64,000 nucleotides of DNA. Origin: an uncultured Bacteroidota bacterium (GTDB lineage: Bacteria > Bacteroidota > Bacteroidia > Flavobacteriales > Flavobacteriaceae). The notes under the pieces are model-generated. The model worked only from the letters and a program-made list of their open reading frames with translations. It did not search any database and was not told the origin of the DNA. Both the position numbers and the translations under genes were made by a program. Positions 26,449-33,686 of the stretch are shown in pieces. The stretch's first letter is position 1. Each line of letters begins with the position of its first letter. The DNA lies in NCBI GenBank assembly GCA_902595555.1, contig CACJQM010000003.1, positions 124,001 to 188,000 on the forward strand, in the 5' to 3' direction.

Positions 26449-26480
26449 CACTTAATTACTACCCCGTTAATATTATTATT

Positions 26481-28640
26481 ATGAAAAGAATTTTATTAGC
26501 GGTGTTTTTTATTTCGAATATTCTTTATTCGCAAGAAAAAATCATTGATACCGTACAAGGAACAAAACAAAATCTAGATGAAGTAATTGTAAAGGGGATT
26601 AGAGCTAAATTCTCATCCCCAATTAGTTATTCTAACATTTATAAAGAGAAATTAAAAAATAAAAATTTAGGTCAAGATTTACCAATACTTTTAAACTTTC
26701 TTCCCTCTGTTGTAACGACATCTGATGCGGGTGCTGGGATTGGTTACACCGGGATAAGAGTAAGAGGGGTCAGTCCTCAATCTACCAATATTACAATAAA
26801 TGGAATACCATACAATGATCCTGAGTCAATGGGTACTTTTTGGGTGAATCTTCCCGATTTTACTTCATCTATTCAAAGCTTACAGCTTCAGCGAGGTATA
26901 GGCACATCAACAAATGGTTCTGGTGCATTTGGTGCAAGTATAAATATTTCAACTGATAATATTTCGCAAACACCCTATGCAGAGATATCAAGCAGTTTTG
27001 GAAGTTTTAATACAAGAAAAAATACCATAAAGTTTAGTACTGGAAAAATTAACGATGTTTTTGAATTTTCAGGCAGATTTTCAAAAATTGATTCAGACGG
27101 TTATGTTGATAGAGCCTATTCAGATTTAAAATCATATTTTATTCAAGGCACCTATCTAAAAGGTTCAACTTTAATTAAAGCTATTTCATTTGCTGGACAT
27201 GAAAAAACATATCAATCTTGGTATGGACTAACTATGGATCAATTAAAAGAAAATAGAAGACAAAACCCATATACTTATGAGAATGAAATTGATAATTATA
27301 AGCAAGACCACTATCAGTTACATTGGAATGAAAAAATAAATAACTTTTGGTCATTTAATCTAGGATTAAATTACACATACGGCCGAGGTTATTTTGAACA
27401 ATATAGGGAAGATGATAATATAGACACCTATGGTGGGATTGTCTCATCCGATACTAACTTAAATGGAGAGAAAACAGATACAACTGATTTGATAAGAAGA
27501 AGATGGCTGGATAACGATTTTTATGTATTTAATAGTTCTTTAAATTTTATTAAAAATAAAATAGACCTTACTATTAGTAGTTCATATAGTTCTTATGTTG
27601 GAGATCACTTCGGAGAAGTTATTTGGGCTAGAACTTTTAGTAGTAATGGAAAAATTAGGGACAGATATTATGAGGGTCTTGGTGAAAAAAAAGATTTAAG
27701 TTTCTTTACCAAATTACTTTATTCTATTGATGAAAAAATTGAATTTTATTCAGATTTACAATATAGAAATGTAAAGTACAATACATCTGGAACAACATCG
27801 GATTTAGTTAATATGGTTATTGATAAATCTTATGGTTTCTTCAACCCAAAAATAGGACTTTCATATAAGTTAAACCCCAATTCATTATTGTATGTTTCAT
27901 ATGCTAGAGCAAATCGAGAACCAAACAGAACCGATTATGAAAGTAATCCAGACATCCAGCCTGAAAGATTGAATGATATTGAATTTGGATGGAGATTAAG
28001 AAATAAAAACATGTCTCTAAACCTTAATTCATATTTTATGCTCTATGACGAACAACTTGTTTTAACTGGTGAAATAGATGATGTTGGAAATCCAAAAAGG
28101 ACCAATAGTGGATCCAGTTATAGGATTGGTTTGGAGATAGAAAATCGCATAAATATTTCTGAGCTATTTTCTTTTGAAACGAATTTAACATTAAGTTCAA
28201 ATAAGAATAAAAATATTTTTTCAATGGTTGATGGAGCACTTTATAATTATGGTAAAACTAATATCTCTTTTTCACCATCATTTGTTGGATCAAATGCAAT
28301 TATTTACCAACCTTCAGAAAAAATCAGTTTATCATTACTTTCAAAATATGTAGGAAAGCAATATATGGGTAATACAGATCAACCTAATTCAATACTTGAA
28401 AGTTATTTTGTAAATGATTTAAATATTACTTATTCTTTACAACCCAAAAAAATATTTCAATCTATCTCTATTAATTTTTTAATAAATAATATTTTAAATA
28501 AGGAATATATATCTAATGGATATTATTACACTTATGATGATACATGGAGTGTTCCAGGTCAAATAAAAACATTAGATGGAGCTGGATATTATCCTCAAGC
28601 TACTAGAAACTTTCTTGCAGGATTAGTATTTGAATTTTAG
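26481..28640 (+). CDS. TonB-dependent receptor under TPP riboswitch, probable thiamine or precursor uptake
   Basis: The 719-residue receptor has a signal peptide (about 1-17, ending LYSQ) and a TonB-box-like LDEVIVKGIR. The plug follows (GAGIGYTGIRVRGVSPQSTN, NGIPYNDPESMGTFWVNLPD, LQRGIGTSTNGSGAFGASIN), then a barrel ending NFLAGLVFEF. Control by a TPP riboswitch is the evidence for thiamine or a pyrimidine precursor as substrate. THI-box-regulated outer-membrane receptors are a known feature of Bacteroidota. No thi biosynthesis gene and no PnuT follow; the next gene is convergent and overlaps by 4 bases. Confidence 0.9.
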   Translation: MKRILLAVFFISNILYSQEKIIDTVQGTKQNLDEVIVKGIRAKFSSPISYSNIYKEKLKNKNLGQDLPILLNFLPSVVTTSDAGAGIGYTGIRVRGVSPQSTNITINGIPYNDPESMGTFWVNLPDFTSSIQSLQLQRGIGTSTNGSGAFGASINISTDNISQTPYAEISSSFGSFNTRKNTIKFSTGKINDVFEFSGRFSKIDSDGYVDRAYSDLKSYFIQGTYLKGSTLIKAISFAGHEKTYQSWYGLTMDQLKENRRQNPYTYENEIDNYKQDHYQLHWNEKINNFWSFNLGLNYTYGRGYFEQYREDDNIDTYGGIVSSDTNLNGEKTDTTDLIRRRWLDNDFYVFNSSLNFIKNKIDLTISSSYSSYVGDHFGEVIWARTFSSNGKIRDRYYEGLGEKKDLSFFTKLLYSIDEKIEFYSDLQYRNVKYNTSGTTSDLVNMVIDKSYGFFNPKIGLSYKLNPNSLLYVSYARANREPNRTDYESNPDIQPERLNDIEFGWRLRNKNMSLNLNSYFMLYDEQLVLTGEIDDVGNPKRTNSGSSYRIGLEIENRINISELFSFETNLTLSSNKNKNIFSMVDGALYNYGKTNISFSPSFVGSNAIIYQPSEKISLSLLSKYVGKQYMGNTDQPNSILESYFVNDLNITYSLQPKKIFQSISINFLINNILNKEYISNGYYYTYDDTWSVPGQIKTLDGAGYYPQATRNFLAGLVFEF

Positions 28641-29056
28641 TTATAAACTCTAAGATTATTTCCAATTATTTCGGTTTTATAACGAATCAATGGATAATTT
28701 GATGACATGTTGCTATTGAGTAATTGTCCAGTAGCAAGGCTATATATATTACCAACACAATCACATTCAACTTGAACACCATCAATAGTTAGTCCTGGAC
28801 AGTCGTCTCTTTTTTTGTGATTAGGATCACAAGCTTCCCATGCCAAAATATCATTGTTAAAGTTAAAAAGTATTACCCCACAAATACCAATCCCATCAAT
28901 TTTTACAGAGCCACCAGTAAAATTTAAGTTGTCATAACTAGGTAAACTTAAATTTATGATTCGATCAAAACTGATATCTGGTAAGTAGGGATTATAATTA
29001 GACTGTTCATTTTCACAGCTAATAATAAAAAAAAATATAAATAGGCACTTCTTCAT
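28637..29056 (-). CDS. Rieske-fold-like lipoprotein lacking a full cluster ligand set
   Basis: The 139-residue protein has a lipoprotein signal (FFFIISCEN). Its second half follows the layout of a Rieske domain: GVILFNFNNDILAWEACDPNH, then ECDCVGNIYSLATGQL, and a final YKTEIIGNNLRVYN strand. True Rieske proteins need CxH and CxxH; here the first box is CDPNH and in the second the His is replaced by Val (CDCVG). It therefore probably does not bind a 2Fe-2S cluster in the classical way. I recall similar hypothetical proteins near greA in flavobacteria. Function unknown. Confidence 0.6.
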   Translation of the reverse strand: MKKCLFIFFFIISCENEQSNYNPYLPDISFDRIINLSLPSYDNLNFTGGSVKIDGIGICGVILFNFNNDILAWEACDPNHKKRDDCPGLTIDGVQVECDCVGNIYSLATGQLLNSNMSSNYPLIRYKTEIIGNNLRVYN

Positions 29057-29099
29057 CTTTGTGATTATAAATTTAACTAAATAAGACTTAATAAATTTG

Positions 29100-29107
29100 T
29101 ATATTTG
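29100..29107 (+). promoter_or_regulatory. -7 promoter box of greA
   Basis: TATATTTG is an exact TAnnTTTG match 34 bases before the greA ATG. Transcription would begin near 29113, just at a small hairpin. The ORF track's greA start at 29105 lies inside this box, which argues for the later ATG. Confidence 0.55.
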
Positions 29108-29112
29108 GGTAA

Positions 29113-29137
29113 CCTCTTTATAAGAGGATTTTTTTTT
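29113..29137 (+). terminator. Hairpin plus T tract in the greA leader
   Basis: CCTCTT (29113-29118) pairs perfectly with AAGAGG (29122-29127) around a three-base loop and is followed by A and nine T. It has the form of an intrinsic terminator but lies between the greA promoter box and the start codon. It may end read-through from the upstream receptor or act as a leader attenuator. Confidence 0.5.
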
Positions 29138-29140
29138 AGT

Positions 29141-29611
29141 ATGGGAATTAGTTATTATACAAAGGAAGGTTTAGATAAACTAAGATCAGAATTAAATCAT
29201 TTGAAAGATGTAGAAAGACCAAATGCTTCAAAAGCAATTGCTGAGGCTAGGGATAAAGGAGATTTAAGTGAAAATGCTGAATATGATGCTGCAAAGGAGG
29301 CTCAAGGTTTATTGGAATTAAAAATTTCAAAATTAGAGGAGACTCTTTCTAACGCAAGATTAATCGATGAATCCCAATTAGATACCTCCAAAATATTGGT
29401 TTTATCTAAAGTGAAGATTAAAAACCAATCTAATGGTGCAATTATGGAATATCAGCTCGTTGCGGAAAGTGAAGCAGATTTAAGAAGCGGTAAAATTTCT
29501 GTAAATTCTCCAATTGGGAAAGGTTTATTAGGAAAATCAGTGGGTGAAATTGCTGAAATAAGTGTACCTAATGGAAAACTAAAATTTGAAATCATCTCAA
29601 TTAACAGATAA
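29141..29611 (+). CDS. greA: Transcription elongation factor GreA
   Basis: GreA rescues backtracked RNA polymerase by stimulating transcript cleavage. I start at the ATG at 29141 (MGISYYTKEGLDKLRSEL), giving 156 residues, the usual size. The coiled-coil N-domain (about 1-75) carries the acidic tip within ARDKGDLSENAEYDAAKEAQ. The C-domain (about 80-156) has the FKBP-like fold with VNSPIGKGLLGKSVGEIAEI. The HIT gene follows after two bases, starting a four-gene row to aat. Confidence 0.96.
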   Translation: MGISYYTKEGLDKLRSELNHLKDVERPNASKAIAEARDKGDLSENAEYDAAKEAQGLLELKISKLEETLSNARLIDESQLDTSKILVLSKVKIKNQSNGAIMEYQLVAESEADLRSGKISVNSPIGKGLLGKSVGEIAEISVPNGKLKFEIISINR

Positions 29612-29613
29612 AA

Positions 29614-30006
29614 TTGTCATCAATATTTTCTAAAATAGTTAATGGTGAAATCCCTTGTTACAAAATAGATGAGGATGATAAATGTCTTGCTTTTTTGGAT
29701 ATTAATCCAAATTCATATGGACATACCTTGTGTATCCTTAAAAGAGAGGAGGATTATATTTTTGATTTAGAGGATAATGAGTATGTTTCTCTCATGAACT
29801 TTTCAAAAAAAATAGCTAATGCATTGAAAAAATCTGTTACTTGTGAGAGAATTGCTATGTCTGTGGTTGGCCTTGAAGTTCCTCACGTTCATGTTCACTT
29901 AATTCCAATTAATAAAATGGAAGATTTAAATTTTTCAAATAATTTAAATTTAGAAAAAGAGAAGTTCGAAGAGGTTTGTTTTAAAATAAAAAGTAATTTA
30001 GATTAA
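29614..30006 (+). CDS. HIT family nucleotide-binding protein
   Basis: This is a histidine-triad hydrolase-like protein of 130 residues, translated from TTG (SSIFSKIVNGEIPCYKI). It carries the family opening, FLDINPNSYGHTLCILKR, and the catalytic triad motif VPHVHVHLIP near residue 90. Members hydrolyse nucleoside phosphoramidates or dinucleotides; the physiological substrate is not known. Two bases separate it from greA and two from the DUF3127 gene. Confidence 0.93.
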   Translation: MSSIFSKIVNGEIPCYKIDEDDKCLAFLDINPNSYGHTLCILKREEDYIFDLEDNEYVSLMNFSKKIANALKKSVTCERIAMSVVGLEVPHVHVHLIPINKMEDLNFSNNLNLEKEKFEEVCFKIKSNLD

Positions 30007-30008
30007 GT

Positions 30009-30380
30009 ATGAATATATCTGGTAAAATTAAGTTAATCGGAGAGACCAAAGAATATGGTACTAACGGTTTTAGAAAAAGAGAGCTGGTTGTTACAACCCA
30101 AGAACAATATCCGCAAAATATATTAGTTGAGTTTGTCCAAGATAGATGTGAAATTTTGAATTCTTATCAAGTTGGAGAGTTAGTTAAAATTGACATAAAT
30201 ATCAGAGGAAGAGAATGGACTAATAAAGATAATGAAGTCAAATACTTTAATTCCATACAAGGTTGGAGAATCGAAAAAATTGAAGAAAGTTATGATACAC
30301 AACTTCCTCCAATACCAACCAAAGAAGAACTAAATACTGATCAGGATTCTAGTAAAGAACCTGATGATCTTCCATTCTAG
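30009..30380 (+). CDS. DUF3127 domain protein with SSB-like DDLPF tail
   Basis: The 123-residue protein matches the DUF3127 family of Bacteroidota, which has an OB-fold-like beta pattern (MNISGKIKLIGETKEYGTNG, RKRELVVTT, LVEFVQDRCEIL, VKIDINIRGREW, FNSIQGWRI). After a Pro/acidic linker it ends in DDLPF, the same last five residues as the SSB protein of this window. SSB uses that tip to bind repair proteins. This suggests a single-strand-binding or SSB-partner role, which is inference. It is in the greA-HIT-DUF3127-aat row. Confidence 0.85.
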   Translation: MNISGKIKLIGETKEYGTNGFRKRELVVTTQEQYPQNILVEFVQDRCEILNSYQVGELVKIDINIRGREWTNKDNEVKYFNSIQGWRIEKIEESYDTQLPPIPTKEELNTDQDSSKEPDDLPF

Positions 30381-30385
30381 TAATT

Positions 30386-31018
30386 ATGGTTCGATTAGGT
30401 GATGATCATGTTTTTCCCTCACCAAGAAGTGCTAATCGGCATGGAGTTGTAGCATATGGTGGAGATCTTCATCCAAATAGAATAATTGAAGCTTATAAAA
30501 ATGGAATTTTTCCGTGGTTCGAATCTGATGATAATTTAGTGTGGTGGAGTCCTGATCCAAGAATGATTTTATATCCTAATAAGATTAAAATTTCAAAAAG
30601 TTTAAATTCTTTCATTAAAAAAACTCCTTTAAAAATTACCTTCAATAAAGACTTTGAGGAAGTAATTGAATCATGCTCAAACATCAAAAGACTTGGTCAA
30701 AAAGGCACATGGATTACCAAGGGACTTAAAGAGTCTTTCATTAAACTACACGAAAAAGGTTTAGCAATATCTGTTGAGGTATGGGAAAATTCACAAATAG
30801 TAGGTGGTTTATATGGATTGGATTTAGGTGATATTTTTTGTGGTGAGAGTATGTTTTCAAAATCTACAAATTCAAGTAAAGTTGCACTAGTTTATCTTGC
30901 AAAAGAATTAAAAAAAAATAATTATAGGTTTATCGATTGTCAAATTCCCACTGCTCACTTAAAAAGTATGGGTGGTGAAGAAATTTCAAGGGATGAATTT
31001 TTAGCATTGATGACTTGA
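30386..31018 (+). CDS. aat: Leucyl/phenylalanyl-tRNA--protein transferase
   Basis: The enzyme adds Leu or Phe to N-terminal Arg or Lys of proteins, marking them for the ClpS/ClpAP N-end rule. The 210-residue protein has the family core: VAYGGDLHPNRIIEAYKNGI, FPWFESDDNLVWWSPDPRMI, then VEVWENSQIVGGLYGLDLGD, FCGESMFS and FIDCQIPTAHLKSMGGEEIS. Length is normal. The end overlaps the convergent truB by 18 bases. Confidence 0.95.
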   Translation: MVRLGDDHVFPSPRSANRHGVVAYGGDLHPNRIIEAYKNGIFPWFESDDNLVWWSPDPRMILYPNKIKISKSLNSFIKKTPLKITFNKDFEEVIESCSNIKRLGQKGTWITKGLKESFIKLHEKGLAISVEVWENSQIVGGLYGLDLGDIFCGESMFSKSTNSSKVALVYLAKELKKNNYRFIDCQIPTAHLKSMGGEEISRDEFLALMT

Positions 31019-31705
31019 TAAATATTTTGAAATTGACTCAATTGTATAGGATTCCTGAATAGTATATTTTCCAATTGAATATCTTTCCAAATATTTTAAA
31101 TAAGCTCCACTTTTTACTTTTTTACCAAAATCATCTGCAAGAGATCTGATATAAGTTCCCTTAGAACATTTTATCTTAAAATCAAACTCAGGAAAATTAT
31201 TATTTAACATCTCAAATTCATTAATGGTAACTTTTCTATAATCAATATCTACTTTTTCACCTTTTCTAGCAATTTCATATAAACGTTTACCCTTGAACTT
31301 GAGTGCCGAATAAATAGGAGGCCTCTGTTTTATTTTTCCAGTAAAGGCTTTCAATGTTTTGATAACTAAATCTTCATCTATGTGATTAACTGGAAAACTC
31401 TTATCAAAATCCGTCTCCATGTCAAAAGAAGGGGTTGTTTTACCAAAACAGAATGTTGCTAAATATGTTTTTTCAAGATTTTGTAAATCTTCAATAAATT
31501 TAGTTTTTTTTCCTGTACAGATTAAAAGTAATCCTGTTGCTAAAGGATCTAATGTTCCTGCATGTCCAACTTTAATTTTCTTGATTTTGAAGGTTTTTTT
31601 AAAATCATTTCTAAGTTTCTTTACAACATCAAATGAAGTCCAATTTAATGGTTTAAAGACTGGAATAATTAGTCCATCAACAACAGATTTTTTATTAAAA
31701 ATCAT
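31001..31705 (-). CDS. truB: tRNA pseudouridine(55) synthase
   Basis: TruB makes the universal T-loop pseudouridine-55. I start at the ATG at 31705, which overlaps the uppP stop as ATGA; the track's start at 31750 lies inside uppP. The 234-residue protein has the catalytic motif VGHAGTLDPLATGLLLICTG (with the nucleophilic Asp), QRPPIYSALKFKGKRLYEIA and the segment IKCSKGTYIRSLADDFG. It is the last gene of the ftsX-DUF3098-uppP-truB operon. Confidence 0.95.
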   Translation of the reverse strand: MIFNKKSVVDGLIIPVFKPLNWTSFDVVKKLRNDFKKTFKIKKIKVGHAGTLDPLATGLLLICTGKKTKFIEDLQNLEKTYLATFCFGKTTPSFDMETDFDKSFPVNHIDEDLVIKTLKAFTGKIKQRPPIYSALKFKGKRLYEIARKGEKVDIDYRKVTINEFEMLNNNFPEFDFKIKCSKGTYIRSLADDFGKKVKSGAYLKYLERYSIGKYTIQESYTIESISKYLSSHQC

Positions 31706-32496
31706 TGTATTAATGAATATGAAATTGAAATTATCCCTACTAGAAGACAATAAATTGAAAAGTAAATAAGCTTACTTTTTTTTACCAAAAATATCATCCA
31801 TTTACATGCGTAATATCCAGAAATTAGTGCAGACATGAATCCGACAATGTAGTTAATTAGAATTGTCTCCTCGATAATTAGATTGTCATAAATAATCATT
31901 TTCATTGAAGAACCAACTATAATTGGTATTACCATTAAAAAAGAAAACTTTGCAGCCAAATCTCTATTAACACCTAAAAATAATGATGTTGCAATTGTTG
32001 ATCCACTTCTAGATATTCCAGGTAATATTGCAAAAGCCTGTGCGATACCAATTATAATCGCATTCTTTGTGCTAATTTTTTTATTCAAATCATTCATTTT
32101 GTCAGATATAAATAATAACAATGATGTGACAATTAGCATTGATCCAACTAAAATTAAGTTACCGTTAAATAATTGGTTTATTTTGTCTTCATAGAAAAAC
32201 CCAACTAAACCTGCTGGTATCATTGAAATAATTATCATTAAAGAAAAGTTGAAATTTTCATCTTTTTTAAATTTTAACAAACTACTTAATATCTTTTTTA
32301 CATCATCCCAAAAATAAATTATGGTGCTCATAGCGGTTGCCAAATGCAGTATAAGTGTAAAGAATAAACCATTATTAGAATCAAAAGAAAAATTTAAAAT
32401 TTCTTTAAAAATTTCGATATGACCACTAGACGATACAGGTAAAAATTCTGTTAATCCCTGAACTATACCAAGTATGAAAGATTTAATAATTTCCAA
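31702..32496 (-). CDS. uppP: Undecaprenyl-diphosphate phosphatase (BacA type)
   Basis: This membrane phosphatase recycles the lipid carrier for peptidoglycan and other wall polymers. The 264-residue protein has about eight helices. Its two signature regions are present: GLTEFLPVSSSGH near 15, with the catalytic Glu and Ser residues, and PGISRSGSTIATSLFLG near 160, with the catalytic Arg. One base separates it from the DUF3098 gene and it overlaps truB, so it is translationally coupled. Confidence 0.95.
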   Translation of the reverse strand: MEIIKSFILGIVQGLTEFLPVSSSGHIEIFKEILNFSFDSNNGLFFTLILHLATAMSTIIYFWDDVKKILSSLLKFKKDENFNFSLMIIISMIPAGLVGFFYEDKINQLFNGNLILVGSMLIVTSLLLFISDKMNDLNKKISTKNAIIIGIAQAFAILPGISRSGSTIATSLFLGVNRDLAAKFSFLMVIPIIVGSSMKMIIYDNLIIEETILINYIVGFMSALISGYYACKWMIFLVKKSKLIYFSIYCLLVGIISISYSLIQ

Positions 32497-32497
32497 T

Positions 32498-32722
32498 TTA
32501 CTCTGGTTTTGTTAGAATGGCATAAACCTCAATTATAAAGCCCAAGATAACTAACATTGGAGCTAGTCTAATTCTCCTAAAACTATATATTTCTTCATTA
32601 AAAATATTTGGATCCTCACTACCTCCTCCAGACATTAGAATAAAACCAAGGGCAATAAAAAAGATTCCAATTAACATGAATTTATAGTTTCTTTTACCAA
32701 ATAATAATTTCTTTTTTTCCAT
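32498..32722 (-). CDS. DUF3098 small membrane protein
   Basis: The 74-residue protein has two membrane segments (about 15-31 and 51-70) separated by a short loop with SEDPNIFNEEIYSFRRI. It matches the DUF3098 family found between ftsX and uppP in Bacteroidota. The ATG shares its first base with the end of ftsX. Function unknown; the constant place suggests a link to cell division or envelope assembly. Confidence 0.85.
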   Translation of the reverse strand: MEKKKLLFGKRNYKFMLIGIFFIALGFILMSGGGSEDPNIFNEEIYSFRRIRLAPMLVILGFIIEVYAILTKPE

Positions 32723-33585
32723 TAATATAATTTATCAATTTTTGAGTTAAGGAACCTAGTTGTTATGATGTTTGTTGAAATAAATGAAATAATAAAACTA
32801 AGGATAAAGGATGTTACAACAGATATTATCATTGAATTTTGGATAATATATATATCAATATTAAAATAATTTAAATTGAAATAAATTATAAGTGATACAA
32901 AAAAAGCTGATGAAATAATTGCACTTAAAAAACCTAACTTAATTTGTGTTAATATGAAAGGTCTTTTTATAAAAGATTTTGTTGCGCCAACAAGTTGCAT
33001 TGTTTTGATTGTCATCCTTTTTGAGTAGATTGAAAGTCTTATGGTGTTGTTTATTAATAATATTGATATAAAAACGAAAAATATAGCCAATACCAATACC
33101 CAGTCTTTAACTTTTTTAAAATTGTCATTAATTAAAAAAATAAGCGGAGCATCATAGGAAACTTCGTAAACAAAATCTTCTTTTTCAAATATTTTAACTA
33201 CATCATTTATATAAGATGTTTCAACCTTGTTTGCATAAAAGTAAATATCTATTGAATTGAGTAATGGATTATAACCTAAATATTCAACAAAATTCTCACC
33301 AATCTCAGAGTTGAATTTTACAGCTGCATCATCTTTAGAAGTATATACAAATTCCTTTATTCCATCATCAATACTCAGTTTTTTTTCAAATTGAGATAGC
33401 TCTATTTTACTGGCCTCATCTTTAAAGAAAACAACAACTGGAATTTTTTCTTTAAAGTCATCAACAATTTTATTGCTATTAAGAACAAAAAACACAAATG
33501 ATGATAAGAAAAATAAAACAGTTGAAATACTAATAACAACCAAAAAATAGTTTGAAAAAATTCTGTTTGAGCTTGATGATGACAA
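32722..33585 (-). CDS. ftsX: Cell division protein FtsX
   Basis: FtsX is the membrane part of FtsEX, which in many bacteria activates wall hydrolases at the septum. The 287-residue protein has an N-terminal helix (about 10-34), a periplasmic domain (about 35-160, VVVFFKDEASKIELSQFEKK) and three C-terminal helices. The conserved RMTIKTMQLVGATKSFIKRPF lies between the second and third helices. The ftsE gene is not nearby. It is the first gene of a four-gene operon. Confidence 0.93.
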   Translation of the reverse strand: MSSSSSNRIFSNYFLVVISISTVLFFLSSFVFFVLNSNKIVDDFKEKIPVVVFFKDEASKIELSQFEKKLSIDDGIKEFVYTSKDDAAVKFNSEIGENFVEYLGYNPLLNSIDIYFYANKVETSYINDVVKIFEKEDFVYEVSYDAPLIFLINDNFKKVKDWVLVLAIFFVFISILLINNTIRLSIYSKRMTIKTMQLVGATKSFIKRPFILTQIKLGFLSAIISSAFFVSLIIYFNLNYFNIDIYIIQNSMIISVVTSFILSFIISFISTNIITTRFLNSKIDKLY

Positions 33586-33643
33586 AAGATAATCTTTATT
33601 GTTTGTAAAAATAATAAAGCTATTTAATTTATATGAACTTTTA

Positions 33644-33671
33644 TTGTTTTAGCTTTAAAACATTATTTTTG
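33644..33671 (+). promoter_or_regulatory. Promoter of leuS
   Basis: TTG at 33644-33646, a 17-base spacer and TATTTTTG at 33664-33671 (exact TAnnTTTG) lie just 15 bases before the leuS ATG, implying a very short leader. The 101-base gap is shared with the divergent ftsX. Confidence 0.6.
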
Positions 33672-33686
33672 TTTTTTTAGTTTAAA

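Noticed and set aside
30516-30526. GGTTCGAATCT, like a tRNA T-loop
   Set aside because: It encodes WFES in the conserved FPWFESDDN of aat, and no acceptor or anticodon stems surround it.
31419-31769. 116-aa plus-strand ORF opposite truB/uppP
   Set aside because: It lies antisense to two well-supported genes and has no recognisable features.
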